Below, in pieces: positions 1 through 7,359 of a DNA stretch of 11,520 bases. Numbering within the stretch: position 1 is the first letter of the stretch; every line of letters starts with the position of its first letter. A program made the translations under genes and the position numbers. Source of the DNA: an uncultured bacterium (GTDB lineage: Bacteria > Chloroflexota > Anaerolineae > JACIWP01); NCBI GenBank assembly GCA_903872005.1, contig CAIQJD010001011.1, positions 1 to 11,520 of the forward strand, in the 5' to 3' direction. The notes under the pieces are model-generated. The model saw only the letters and a list, made by a program, of their open reading frames with translations, did no database searches and was not told the DNA's origin.

Positions 1-638
1 ACGCCGGCACCAGCTTCCTGACCCTCGACAAGCTGGGCGCCTTCCAGTATGGCTCGCCCATCGTCAACATCACCGCCGACGCCACCACGCCCGGCGGCCT
101 GGGAACCTTCGGCTACGATGACGAAGGCGCGCCGGCGCAGGCCACGCCGATCATCCGCGCCGGCCGCTTCGTCGGCTATCTCACCTCGCGCGAGACCGCC
201 CGGCGCATCGGCCAGACCACCAACGCCACCATGCGCGCCGACGGCTGGAACCGCGTCCCGATCATCCGCATGACCAACATCAACCTGGAGCCGGGCGAAT
301 GGGCGTTCGACGACCTGTTGGCCGACAGCGATGGCGCGCTCTACATGGAAATGAACAAGTCCTGGTCTATTGACGACAAGCGCCTCAACTTCCAGTTCGC
401 CACCGAGGCGGCCTGGCTCGTGCAGGGCGGCCGGCTCGGCCAGATGTACAAGAATGCCACCTATACCGGCATCACGCCGCAGTTCTGGAGCGGCTGCGAC
501 GCCATTTGCAGCCGCCGGCATTGGAACGTCTGGGGCACGCCGAACTGCGGCAAGGGCCAGCCCAGCCAGACCGCCCACGTGGGCCACGGCGCCGCGCCGG
601 CGCGTTTCCGCAACGTCCAGGTCGGAGTCATGCAATAG
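1..638 (+). CDS. tldD: TldD metalloprotease subunit, C-terminal part (5' end outside window)
   Basis: The reading frame is open from base 3 to the TAG at 636-638 and gives the last 212 residues of a TldD-type protein, whose usual length is about 480. TldD is the zinc-carrying subunit of the TldD-TldE protease, which degrades or trims peptides (microcin and antitoxin processing in E. coli). The visible part has the TldD C-terminal signature: a GGLGTFGYDDEG stretch, a segment on autocleaved or modified start material ending in GRFVGYLTSRETA, then YTGITPQFWSGCDAI, NCGKGQP and GHGAAPARFRNVQVG near the end. The HEXXH zinc motif of the family should lie just upstream of base 1, so catalytic competence cannot be judged here. 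tldE follows 28 bases downstream in the same direction, as in other bacteria that keep the pair together. Identification is firm; only the N-terminus is missing. Confidence 0.95.
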   Translation, partial: AGTSFLTLDKLGAFQYGSPIVNITADATTPGGLGTFGYDDEGAPAQATPIIRAGRFVGYLTSRETARRIGQTTNATMRADGWNRVPIIRMTNINLEPGEWAFDDLLADSDGALYMEMNKSWSIDDKRLNFQFATEAAWLVQGGRLGQMYKNATYTGITPQFWSGCDAICSRRHWNVWGTPNCGKGQPSQTAHVGHGAAPARFRNVQVGVMQ

Positions 639-666
639 CCCGCCGCGCTGCCGAAAGGAGCTTCTC

Positions 667-2004
667 GTGATAGAACCCGCCCGCCTCACCGAGATCATCG
701 AGCTTGTCCTGCGTCACTCCAGCGCCGATGCGACGGAAGTGATGGTGTGGGCCGAGCAGAGCAACCTGACCCGCTTCGCCAACTCGACCATTCACCAGAA
801 TGTGGCCGAGACCAACGTGCAGGTGCGCGTGCGCGCCGTTGCCGGCCGGCGCCAGGGCGTCGCCGCCTCCAACGATGTCCGCCCGGAGAAGTTGGCCACC
901 CTGGCTGACCAGGCGCTGCAAGCAGCGCGCCTGCAACCCGAAGGCGACGCCGATGTCCTGTTGGCCGGCCCGGCGACCTACGAGTCCGTGCAAGGCTACA
1001 GCGCCGCCACGGCCGGCTGCTCCCCACAGCGCCGCGCCGAGGCCGTGACGAGCGTTTGCCGGCTCTCTGACGAAGCCGGCCTCGTCGCCTCTGGCGCGTT
1101 CAGCGCCGGCGCATGGGCCATCGCCCTGGGCAACACGCGCGGCCTGGCCGCGCAGCACGCCGGCTCCAGCGCCAACTTCACCACCGTCATCATGAGCGAA
1201 GACTCCTCCGGCTACGCCCAAAGCTCGGCCTGGAACATGGACGACCTGGATGTGGAAGCGTTGGGCCGCGAGGCGATTGACACCGCGCAGCGCAGCCGGC
1301 AGCCACGTCGCATCGAAGCCGGCGTTTACCCGGTCGTCCTGCGCCCCTATGCCACGGCCAGCATCCTCGGCACCCTGGGCTATCTCGGCCTGGGCGCGCT
1401 CGCCCTGCAAGAGAAGCGCAGCTTCATGACCGACCGGCTGGGGCGCTACATCGCCTCGCCGCTGGTGAACATCTGGGACGACGGCCTCGACCCGCGCGGC
1501 ATCCCCATGCCCTTCGACTATCAGGGCGTGCCCAAGCAGCGCGTCAGCCTGATTCACAATGGCGTGGCGCAGAGCGTGGTCTATGACCTGGAAACAGCGC
1601 ACCGAGAGGGCCGGCAATCCACCGGCCACGGGTTGCCGTCCCCCAACACCTTCGGCCCAACCCCCATGCACCTCTTCATGACCGCCGGCGACGTCCCCCT
1701 GGAGGGCCTGATCGCCAGCGTGGATCGCGGGCTGCTGATTACCCGCTTCCATTATACCGTCCCCGTCCATCCGCGCCAGACGACCACCACCGGCATGACC
1801 CGCGACGGCACGTTCTGGATCGAAAAGGGCGAGATCGCCTACCCGGTCAAGAATCTGCGTTTCACGCAGAGCTACCTGGAGGCGCTGGACAACGTCGAAA
1901 TCCTGGGGAGCGAGGCGCGCCTGATTGACGAGGGCGAAGGCGCAACGTGGGCGCCGGCGTTCAAGTGCAGCGCCTTCCGCTTCACCGGCGTCACGGAATT
2001 CTGA
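667..2004 (+). CDS. tldE: TldE/PmbA metalloprotease subunit
   Basis: This encodes a 445-residue TldE (PmbA) protein, the partner subunit of TldD that lacks its own HEXXH zinc motif and completes the peptide-binding chamber of the heterodimer. I chose the GTG at 667 because GAAAGGAG at 653-660 sits 6 bases upstream; the frame is open further upstream, but that part overlaps tldD and is plainly tldD read in another frame. Family features include the N-terminal alpha/beta domain (EVMVWAEQSNLTRFANS, about residues 24-40), the VRVRAVAGRRQGVAASND strand pair, and the C-terminal beta domain with TGHGLPSPNTFGPTPMHL and a GEIAYPVKNLRFTQS segment. No HEXXH is present, as expected for TldE. Length matches the family. 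It is almost certainly cotranscribed with tldD and with the thioesterase gene whose start is 8 bases after its stop. Confidence 0.95.
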   Translation: MIEPARLTEIIELVLRHSSADATEVMVWAEQSNLTRFANSTIHQNVAETNVQVRVRAVAGRRQGVAASNDVRPEKLATLADQALQAARLQPEGDADVLLAGPATYESVQGYSAATAGCSPQRRAEAVTSVCRLSDEAGLVASGAFSAGAWAIALGNTRGLAAQHAGSSANFTTVIMSEDSSGYAQSSAWNMDDLDVEALGREAIDTAQRSRQPRRIEAGVYPVVLRPYATASILGTLGYLGLGALALQEKRSFMTDRLGRYIASPLVNIWDDGLDPRGIPMPFDYQGVPKQRVSLIHNGVAQSVVYDLETAHREGRQSTGHGLPSPNTFGPTPMHLFMTAGDVPLEGLIASVDRGLLITRFHYTVPVHPRQTTTTGMTRDGTFWIEKGEIAYPVKNLRFTQSYLEALDNVEILGSEARLIDEGEGATWAPAFKCSAFRFTGVTEF

Positions 2005-2012
2005 GGACGATC

Positions 2013-2480
2013 ATGCTCAAGCAACCTACCTCGCGCACCTGCTTCTTGTGCGGCCGGCAGAACCCGATCGGCCTCAAGATGAACTGGTACAATGACGCGG
2101 CGGCCGGCCAGATTCGCGGCGAAGTCGTCGTCCCCGAACACTTCAACGGCTACCCCGGCATCGTGCATGGCGGCATCGTCGCGGCCATCCTGGACGAAAC
2201 GGCCGGCCGCGCCCTGCTTCTCACCGGCGGCGCGGAGAAGTTCATGGTCACCATGAAGCTGGAAGTGAAATACCGCCGGCCGACGCCCACCGGCCAGCCC
2301 CTGACCGCCGTGGGCTGGATCGTGCAAGACGGCGATACCCGCGCCAAAGTCGCCGGCGAGATTCGGTTGAGCGATGGGACGGTGACGGCCCAATGCGAAG
2401 CGCTCCTGGCAAAAGCGCCGCCGGCCGTGGAGGCCAATTGGGCCAATGAGAAGCAATACTGGAAGGTCTACGAGGACTGA
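2013..2480 (+). CDS. PaaI-family hotdog-fold thioesterase
   Basis: A 155-residue protein of the PaaI/YbgC-like acyl-CoA thioesterase group, which hydrolyses acyl-CoA or related thioesters in the cytoplasm; the true substrate cannot be read from the sequence. Key signs are the central GYPGIVHGGIVAAILDE motif (HGG at residues 52-54, likely catalytic Asp61) and the following beta strands KFMVTMKLEVKYRRPTP and GDTRAKVAGEIRL. The N-terminus has CFLCG (Cys10, Cys13) followed by NPIGL, typical of one PaaI subgroup and possibly a small metal-binding knuckle. The ATG at 2013 has GAGGA at 2003-2007, which overlaps the tldE stop TGA at 2002-2004, so translation is probably coupled to tldE. The C-terminal codons overlap the tail of rqcH on the other strand by 13 bases. 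The fold assignment is firm, the substrate unknown. Confidence 0.9.
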   Translation: MLKQPTSRTCFLCGRQNPIGLKMNWYNDAAAGQIRGEVVVPEHFNGYPGIVHGGIVAAILDETAGRALLLTGGAEKFMVTMKLEVKYRRPTPTGQPLTAVGWIVQDGDTRAKVAGEIRLSDGTVTAQCEALLAKAPPAVEANWANEKQYWKVYED

Positions 2481-4198
2481 GCCGGCTTCACCGTGAGCGT
2501 CTGCTCGCGACGATACAAGACCTGGCCCGGCCCGCCGCCGGGCCGCCGGCGCACATGCCGGCGCAGCGTATAGTCCACCACCACACTCGCCTCGCCGCGG
2601 CCGGCCGAGTAGTAGGCCGCCAGCTCGGCGGCGCGGCGCAAATCGGCTTCCGCCACCGGCCCATCGGCCCGCAAGATGACGTGCGCGCCGGGGACGCCCC
2701 GGGCGTGCAGCCACCAATCATCCGGCCGCGCCGTATGGAAGGTCAGGCGATCATTCTGCCGACTGTTGCGCCCCACCAGAATGACGCGCCCGCCCGGCGA
2801 GGTGTGCGACGCCGGCGGCGTGGGGCGCGCCTTCGCCTTCGCGCCGGCCTTCTCCGCCAGATAGCCCAGCTCACGCAACTCGTCGCGGACTTCATCTAAT
2901 TCGCCGCGATTGCCGGCCAGCTCGATCTCCAGGGCCGCTTGCCGGATGCGTTCCAGCTCCCCTTCGACCTCGTCCAGCAGCGGCGGAATGTCTTCGCGCG
3001 AGCGGCGCGCCTTCTGGTAGCGCCGGAAATAGCTCTGCGCGTTCTCGGCCGGCGCGAGGGCCGGATCCACGGCGATGCGGCGCGGCGGCGAGCCATCTTC
3101 CAGGTCCACCACCAGCTCCGTCTGGCCGGCGCGCAGCCCCCAACCATAGGCCAACACCAGCTCGCCGGCCTGGCGCAGGCCATCCAAATCATCCAGCGAG
3201 GCCAACTGCTGGCGCAATTGATCCTGCCGGCGTTCCACCCGCTGCGACGCTTCGGCCAACACGGCGCGCAGGCGCGCTCGCGCTGCCTGATAGGCGTCGC
3301 CGGTCGCCGCGCCGGCCAGCAGCCAACCCTCTATCGCCGCGCTCATGCTGGCCGCCGGCGCCCAGCCGGCCGGCCAATGGGTCAACGCGTAGGGCGCGAA
3401 GCAGGCTACGGCCGGCGGCGCATCGGCCTCCGCCTCGGCCCAGCCAACCGACGGCCGCGCCGGCGCATCGTCCTCGCGCGGCGCGAAGAATGCCCGCAGC
3501 ACATCCAGGAGCGGCGCGATCTTCTGGGCCTGCCCGATGGGGATTTCGGCGTCGCCGTAGGCGCGAAAGGCCATCTCGCGCGCCAGCAAGGGGCTGACCG
3601 CCTGGACGCCGGCCACCAGCGCCCGCCATAGCGGATCGGCCGGCCGGCCGGCGGCCATCGCCTGCCGCAGGCGCAGCTCGGTCAAAGAATCGGGCGGCAA
3701 CTTCTCTTGCGGCGGAGGCGGCACATAGGGATGATGCGGGGCAATGGTGCGATAACGGTTGAGGTCTGGCCCAATGCGCTTGATGCAGTCAAGGATCATG
3801 CCGCCGGCGTCGGTCAGGATGATATTGCTGTGCCGGCCCATGATCTCCACGATCAGCACGCTCACGCCTTCGTCGGGGTGGTCAAAAGTGAGGCGCAGGA
3901 TGCGCTCGAACGCCGGCTGCTCGACGCGCTCCAGCCGGCCGCCGCGCGCCCATTTGCGTAGGAGGAGCAGGAGCGGGCCGGCGCTCTCCACGCCGCGCCG
4001 CAGGTGCGTATCGGTCAGATGGGCGCGCGCCAGCGTCGGGTGCGCGCTGGCAAGCAGGTAACGCCGGCGCCCCTGACCGTAGATCTCGAAGCCCACGCTG
4101 AGATCATCTACGCCCAGGACATCCTGCACGCGACCACCTTCGACGGTCTCGCGCAGCTCTTGCGCCAGCGCGGCCACAGTCAGCGCGTCCGTGTACAT
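2468..4198 (-). CDS. rqcH: RqcH, NFACT-family ribosome quality control protein
   Basis: A 576-residue full-length NFACT protein (RqcH/Rqc2/NEMF family; older annotations call it fibronectin-binding protein FbpA). RqcH binds stalled 50S-peptidyl-tRNA complexes and recruits tRNA-Ala so that the nascent chain gets a C-terminal alanine tail for degradation. The N-terminal NFACT-N region has VEIMGRHSNIILTD at about 117-130 and DCIKRIGPDLNRYR at 137-150. A helix-hairpin-helix and coiled-coil middle runs roughly from 180 to 450, with NAQSYFRRYQKARRSRED near 386-403. The C-terminal NFACT-R domain has ILVGRNSRQNDRLTF (473-487), WWLHARGVPGAHVILR and AAELAAYYS, near residues 495-531. The ATG at 4198 is preceded by GAGGT at 4207-4203, overlapping the stop of the upstream deacetylase, so coupling is likely. 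Its basic C-terminus is richer in Arg than in low-GC relatives, in keeping with the host GC. Identification is firm. Confidence 0.95.
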   Translation of the reverse strand: MYTDALTVAALAQELRETVEGGRVQDVLGVDDLSVGFEIYGQGRRRYLLASAHPTLARAHLTDTHLRRGVESAGPLLLLLRKWARGGRLERVEQPAFERILRLTFDHPDEGVSVLIVEIMGRHSNIILTDAGGMILDCIKRIGPDLNRYRTIAPHHPYVPPPPQEKLPPDSLTELRLRQAMAAGRPADPLWRALVAGVQAVSPLLAREMAFRAYGDAEIPIGQAQKIAPLLDVLRAFFAPREDDAPARPSVGWAEAEADAPPAVACFAPYALTHWPAGWAPAASMSAAIEGWLLAGAATGDAYQAARARLRAVLAEASQRVERRQDQLRQQLASLDDLDGLRQAGELVLAYGWGLRAGQTELVVDLEDGSPPRRIAVDPALAPAENAQSYFRRYQKARRSREDIPPLLDEVEGELERIRQAALEIELAGNRGELDEVRDELRELGYLAEKAGAKAKARPTPPASHTSPGGRVILVGRNSRQNDRLTFHTARPDDWWLHARGVPGAHVILRADGPVAEADLRRAAELAAYYSAGRGEASVVVDYTLRRHVRRRPGGGPGQVLYRREQTLTVKPAQSS

Positions 4199-4205
4199 GC
4201 CGACC

Positions 4206-5366
4206 TCACCCGATCACTTTGGCGATAAAGTACGCCAGCGATTCGCCGCCACGCACCCGCAGGCGCTTCAACAGAAACAGATCGTCGCGGGTGTGGATGC
4301 TGCCACTATCCACCGTGACGGCGGCCACATAGTGCGCCGATTGCAGCATCGCCGTCACGCCGGCGTCATATTTGCCGGCCGGATAGCAGAAGACCTGCAT
4401 CGGCTTGCCCAGATGCACATCCAGGGTTTGCTTGGAGCCGAGCAATTGCCAGACCAGGAATTCATTCGAGCGCCGGCGCAGGTCCGTATGGTCGCGCGAA
4501 TGCGAGCCGATCTCCATGCCGGCACGCGCCATCTCTTCAATCTGCGCCCAGGACAGGTACGGGGCGCGTCGCTGATCCACAAAATCGGTCAGCACAAAGA
4601 ACGTGGCCTGAAAGCCGTACTCGCGCAACAGGGGGAAAGCGTACGTGTAGTTATCCGCGTAACCGTCATCGAACGAGAGGATGACCGGCTTCTCGGGCAG
4701 CGGCGCGCCCTGGTTGAAGTGCTGCGCCAGCTCCTGCAGCGTGATCGTCTGATAGCCGTTGCGTTGCAGCCAGGCCAACTGTTCGCGGAACTGGGCCGGC
4801 GACACGGAGAGATCGCGCTCCACGGCGTTGGCGCCGGCCGGCGGATCCACCAAATGATGATACATGAGGATCGGCACACGGATGGCGCGCGGCGCCGGCG
4901 TCGGCAATGCCACCGTGGCGACTGCGGCCACTTTGATCGTCGGCGTGACACTGGGGGTAGCGGTGGGCGTGGGCGTATCGGTGGCCGTCTCCGTCGGGGT
5001 CGCCGTGGGCGTCTCCGTAGCGGTCTCGGTCGGGGTGACCGTAGGCGTCTCCGTCGCAGTCGGACTCAATGTCGGGGTGTCCGTAACAGTGGCGATCTCC
5101 GTCGCGGTGGACAAGGGAAGCGGCGCGCCGAGCGCCGGCGCTTGCGGGACGCCGAATCCCGCGCCGGCCAGGGACGCCCCGGCCGACATGAAGAGGCGCG
5201 GCCCATCCGACGTAGCCAGGCGCGCCGTCTGCCAACTGACGCCGGTCACCCACAGGAGCGCCGCCAGACTGATGACGATGCCAAGCCAGGGGCCATGCCG
5301 GACGCCCCAACGCTTCAGCCATTGCTCCCACCCATCGCGTCGAAACAGGCCATTGTCCTTTTCCAA
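4206..5366 (-). CDS. membrane-anchored polysaccharide deacetylase with TPT-rich linker
   Basis: A 386-residue type II membrane protein of the NodB/PgaB-like polysaccharide deacetylase family (carbohydrate esterase 4), which removes N-acetyl groups from cell-wall or exopolysaccharide amino sugars outside the membrane. With the start used here, residues 1-25 are cytosolic, 26-45 (PWLGIVISLAALLWVTGVSW) form the anchor, 86-143 are a Thr/Pro/Ala/Glu low-complexity linker, and the catalytic domain begins at VPILMYHHL near 164. Catalytic motifs are present: SFDDGYADN (Asp233, Asp234), SHSRDH (His289, His293, metal ligands) and CYPAGKYD near 327-333. The start is uncertain. The TTG at 5366 has GGGGGA at 5378-5373 with 6-base spacing and lies 16 bases after the upstream stop; an ATG at 5477 is in frame but would overlap the upstream gene by 95 bases and has no better binding site. 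rqcH follows after 7 bases. The substrate is unknown. Confidence 0.9.
   Translation of the reverse strand: MEKDNGLFRRDGWEQWLKRWGVRHGPWLGIVISLAALLWVTGVSWQTARLATSDGPRLFMSAGASLAGAGFGVPQAPALGAPLPLSTATEIATVTDTPTLSPTATETPTVTPTETATETPTATPTETATDTPTPTATPSVTPTIKVAAVATVALPTPAPRAIRVPILMYHHLVDPPAGANAVERDLSVSPAQFREQLAWLQRNGYQTITLQELAQHFNQGAPLPEKPVILSFDDGYADNYTYAFPLLREYGFQATFFVLTDFVDQRRAPYLSWAQIEEMARAGMEIGSHSRDHTDLRRRSNEFLVWQLLGSKQTLDVHLGKPMQVFCYPAGKYDAGVTAMLQSAHYVAAVTVDSGSIHTRDDLFLLKRLRVRGGESLAYFIAKVIG
4938..5111 (-). repeat. degenerate tandem repeat encoding a 58-residue Thr-Pro-rich linker
   Basis: Within the deacetylase gene, 58 codons encode only a few residue types, with units such as TETPT, TATPT and TPTETAT repeated irregularly. 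On the plus strand this appears as recurring gtctccgt, gtcggggt and gtgggcgt words. Such TPT linkers are often O-glycosylated or simply extended spacers in exported proteins of Chloroflexota and some other wall-lacking or atypical-wall bacteria; here it separates the membrane anchor from the catalytic domain. Codon-level similarity among units suggests growth by slippage or unequal recombination, so length may vary between strains. That last point is inference. Confidence 0.85.
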
Positions 5367-5382
5367 ATCCGTTCCCCCGGAG

Positions 5383-6786
5383 TCACCATTGCGCCAGCGC
5401 CGGCGTTTCGCCCGCCGGCCAATCCACCAAAATGCCCAATGTCCACAATGCTGCGACGAAACCCACATAGTTCTCATTCAGGAAACGCGAGAAGAACGCG
5501 TAGACGAATAAGAGGAGCGCGCCGGCCCAAAACATCTGGGCGCGGCCATTCTCTGGCGCGCCGCGCGCCTGGCGCGCCAACAAGACGATCAGCACGGGCA
5601 AGCTGAAAAGCAGCTCAGGGATCCAGAACGGGAAGTAGCTCAGCCGGCTGGGAACCAGCCCCAGGGCGAGCACGAAGGTGGCGAAGCCCCAGCCGCGCAT
5701 CTGATACGAGGCAGCCGATGTCCCGCTCGACCAGCGCCACACATCATCCACGAAGGCCGGCCCATCCCAGACGAGGTAGGGGACGACCAGGAGGAGCACG
5801 ACGCCGGCCAGGGGCAAAAGCCGCCGCCAGGCGCCGGCCTCCCAGGTCAGACGCCGGCCTTCCCAACGCACGCCCAACAACAGCGCCAGGTAGAAAGGCA
5901 TGACGAACCAGGCCGTCGGCTTGCTGGCGCAGGCCAGGCCGGCCGCCGCCGCCGAGAGATAGTAGCGCCAGGCCGGCCGGCGCGCCGCCTCGCCGCGCGG
6001 CAGAAGCCAGACCATCAATACCAGCCAGAAGAGGACGAAGGAGTCATTCTGTCCGAAGATCACATCGCTGCCCATGATCGGGTTGAGGCCCAGGGCCATA
6101 ACCAGCAGCAGGCGCGCCGCCGGCCGCTGCGTCAGGCGCAGCGCCATCAGCAGCGTCAGCGCGAAGAGGAGCAGATAGAGTAGCCGCTGATCGTACCAGC
6201 CGGCCGCTTTCTGCCACAGCGCGGCGAAGGGCGCGGAGAAGACGAAAGTCCAGGGCAGGTAGGGATAGTGATAGACCGCCGAGTGCAAATCCAGGCCCCA
6301 CTCCGCCAGGGGCGTGTTGGTGTAGTCTTCGGAATACGGGTTACGGCCAGTGACAAAGAGCTTCACGGCCTCTTCGGTCTGGATGACGCCGCCATCGTGA
6401 CAATAGGACGCCGGCCCGTTCATCTGGCGCAAGGCGATCAGCTTGGCCGACGCGGCAAAGACGGTCAGGAAGATGATGAAGAGGAGGAAGCCCAGCTTGA
6501 GGCGATAGGCCGGCCGCTCGCCCAGCCGCCGGCGCGCCAGATCGGTCAGGGCATAGCCCAGGAAGCCGAGGAAGGCCAGGGAGATCAGGAGCAGCTCCAG
6601 CGGGTCGGTGAGCCAATCTTTGAGCAGCTCCAGGGACGCCGGCGAGAAGAGCCGGGCGACCAGGGGCAGGCGCAGCACATCTTGCTGCCGCGTGGGTAAC
6701 ACCAAATCGGCGAGGGTATCAATGCGTACCCTCGCCATCAAGAGGACGAATAACAGGGCAACATCGAGTGAGCGGAAGCGATTCAC
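5383..6786 (-). CDS. GT87-like (DUF2029) multispanning glycosyltransferase
   Basis: A 467-residue, very hydrophobic protein with about a dozen membrane segments, resembling polyprenyl-phosphate-sugar-dependent glycosyltransferases of family GT87 and related GT-C enzymes. These transfer mannose or other hexoses to glycans on the outer face of the membrane. Supporting motifs are VTGRNPYSEDY (about 145-155) in the first loop after a hydrophobic helix, YHYPYLPWTFVFSAPF (172-187), NPIMGSDVIFGQNDSF (235-250) and LACASKPTAWFVMPFY (284-299). The last three match the G-x-N-PY, GQND/GQ and K-containing loops typical of DUF2029 proteins. The start is a GTG at 6786 without an upstream Shine-Dalgarno sequence; an in-frame ATG at residue 17 lacks one too. 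It is first of three closely spaced genes with the polysaccharide deacetylase and rqcH, which suggests a role in making or modifying a surface glycan. Family fit is good; donor and acceptor are unknown. Confidence 0.8.
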   Translation of the reverse strand: MNRFRSLDVALLFVLLMARVRIDTLADLVLPTRQQDVLRLPLVARLFSPASLELLKDWLTDPLELLLISLAFLGFLGYALTDLARRRLGERPAYRLKLGFLLFIIFLTVFAASAKLIALRQMNGPASYCHDGGVIQTEEAVKLFVTGRNPYSEDYTNTPLAEWGLDLHSAVYHYPYLPWTFVFSAPFAALWQKAAGWYDQRLLYLLLFALTLLMALRLTQRPAARLLLVMALGLNPIMGSDVIFGQNDSFVLFWLVLMVWLLPRGEAARRPAWRYYLSAAAAGLACASKPTAWFVMPFYLALLLGVRWEGRRLTWEAGAWRRLLPLAGVVLLLVVPYLVWDGPAFVDDVWRWSSGTSAASYQMRGWGFATFVLALGLVPSRLSYFPFWIPELLFSLPVLIVLLARQARGAPENGRAQMFWAGALLLFVYAFFSRFLNENYVGFVAALWTLGILVDWPAGETPALAQW

Positions 6787-6793
6787 GTCGGCG

Positions 6794-6799
6794 ATTATA
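6794..6799 (-). promoter_or_regulatory. -10 box of a likely leaderless promoter for the GT87-like gene
   Basis: The minus strand reads TATAAT at 6799-6794, a perfect -10 hexamer. The expected start of transcription falls at about 6787, directly before the GTG at 6786, so the transcript would have no leader. The -35 region near 6821-6816 (TTTCAA) is a poor match. The -10 match is seen; leaderless initiation is inferred. Confidence 0.5.
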
Positions 6800-6829
6800 C
6801 TCGAATCGGGGAGAATTGAAAAACGGCGT

Positions 6830-6857
6830 TTGACAGGGCGCGACGCGGCGCTATAAT
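6830..6857 (+). promoter_or_regulatory. consensus sigma-70 promoter
   Basis: A perfect TTGACA at 6830-6835 and a perfect TATAAT at 6852-6857 are separated by 16 bases. Transcription should start at about 6863-6865 and serve the small phosphatase gene at 6891, possibly reading on into ada. This position makes the in-frame ATG at 6870 an unlikely start, since it would leave only about six leader bases and no binding site. This is the strongest promoter in the window by eye and suggests steady, unregulated expression. Confidence 0.85.
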
Positions 6858-6878
6858 GACCGCGCCCCCATGCTACGC

Positions 6879-6883
6879 AGGAG
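6879..6883 (+). promoter_or_regulatory. ribosome binding site deciding the phosphatase start
   Basis: AGGAG lies 7 bases upstream of the ATG at 6891. It favours that codon over the in-frame ATG at 6870, which lies upstream of this site. Confidence 0.8.
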
Positions 6884-6890
6884 CAAAAGG

Positions 6891-7352
6891 ATGAGTATTG
6901 CCGATATTTACCATTACCTCAAGGTGAGCGACGAGATCGCCACCGCCGGCCAGCCGACGGCCGAGCAATTGCGGGATGCCGCAGCCGCCGGCTTCACCAC
7001 CGTCATCAACCTTGCCATGCCCAACTCGGACAATGCCCTGGCCGACGAAGCCGGCCTGGCGCAAGCGCTGGGCATGGCGTACTACGCCATCCCGGTCGTC
7101 TGGGACAATCCCCAGGCCAGCGATTTCGCGCAATTCGACGCCCTGCTGAGCCGCCTGCCGGCCGGCAAGACCCTGATCCATTGCGCCGCCAACTTCCGCG
7201 TCACCGCGTTCTACAGCCTCTACGCGCAAAAGCGCCTGGGCTGGTCAGAAGCCCAGGCGGAAGCCTTCCGGGCGACCATCTGGCAAGGGAGCCATTGGCC
7301 GATCTGGGAATGCTTCATCGCCGAGATGCGCCTACGCGTGAAATCGTCTTGA
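6891..7352 (+). CDS. small cysteine phosphatase-like protein (DUF442/dual-specificity type)
   Basis: A 153-residue cytosolic protein of the protein tyrosine phosphatase-like group related to DUF442. The N-terminal part (YHYLKVSDEIATAGQPTAEQL, residues 7-27) carries the S-x-x-x-A-G-Q-P signature that opens this family, followed by an AAAGFTTVINL strand at 31-41. The P-loop is LIHCAANFRVTAF, with the nucleophile Cys98 and phosphate-binding Arg103. Only four residues lie between them (CX4R), one fewer than the CX5R of classical tyrosine phosphatases. That spacing is also found in DUF442 and rhodanese-type loops, so a sulfur-transfer or other thiol chemistry cannot be excluded. Asp72 in PVVWDNPQ is a possible general acid. 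The chosen start has a good AGGAG; the ORF could extend seven codons upstream. The substrate is unknown. ada follows in the same direction after 108 bases. Confidence 0.75.
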   Translation: MSIADIYHYLKVSDEIATAGQPTAEQLRDAAAAGFTTVINLAMPNSDNALADEAGLAQALGMAYYAIPVVWDNPQASDFAQFDALLSRLPAGKTLIHCAANFRVTAFYSLYAQKRLGWSEAQAEAFRATIWQGSHWPIWECFIAEMRLRVKSS

Positions 7353-7359
7353 GGGCTTT

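Noticed and set aside
628..1770. 380-codon open frame on the minus strand opposite tldE
   Set aside because: Composition is that of an antisense frame in high-GC DNA, with no known domain; tldE on the plus strand is certain.
2524..2544. GGCCCGG / CCGGGCC inverted repeat as terminator of the thioesterase operon
   Set aside because: It lies in rqcH coding sequence over a Gly-Pro-rich stretch, has no T-tract, and such words are common in this DNA.
4938..5111. CRISPR array or microsatellite in the repetitive stretch
   Set aside because: The repeats are irregular and in frame with a Thr-Pro-rich protein linker; there are no uniform repeats with unique spacers.
4191..5606. 471-codon open frame on the plus strand opposite the deacetylase
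   Set aside because: It is very rich in Arg and Gly with no fold signature, and lies across a well-supported deacetylase and the start of another real gene.
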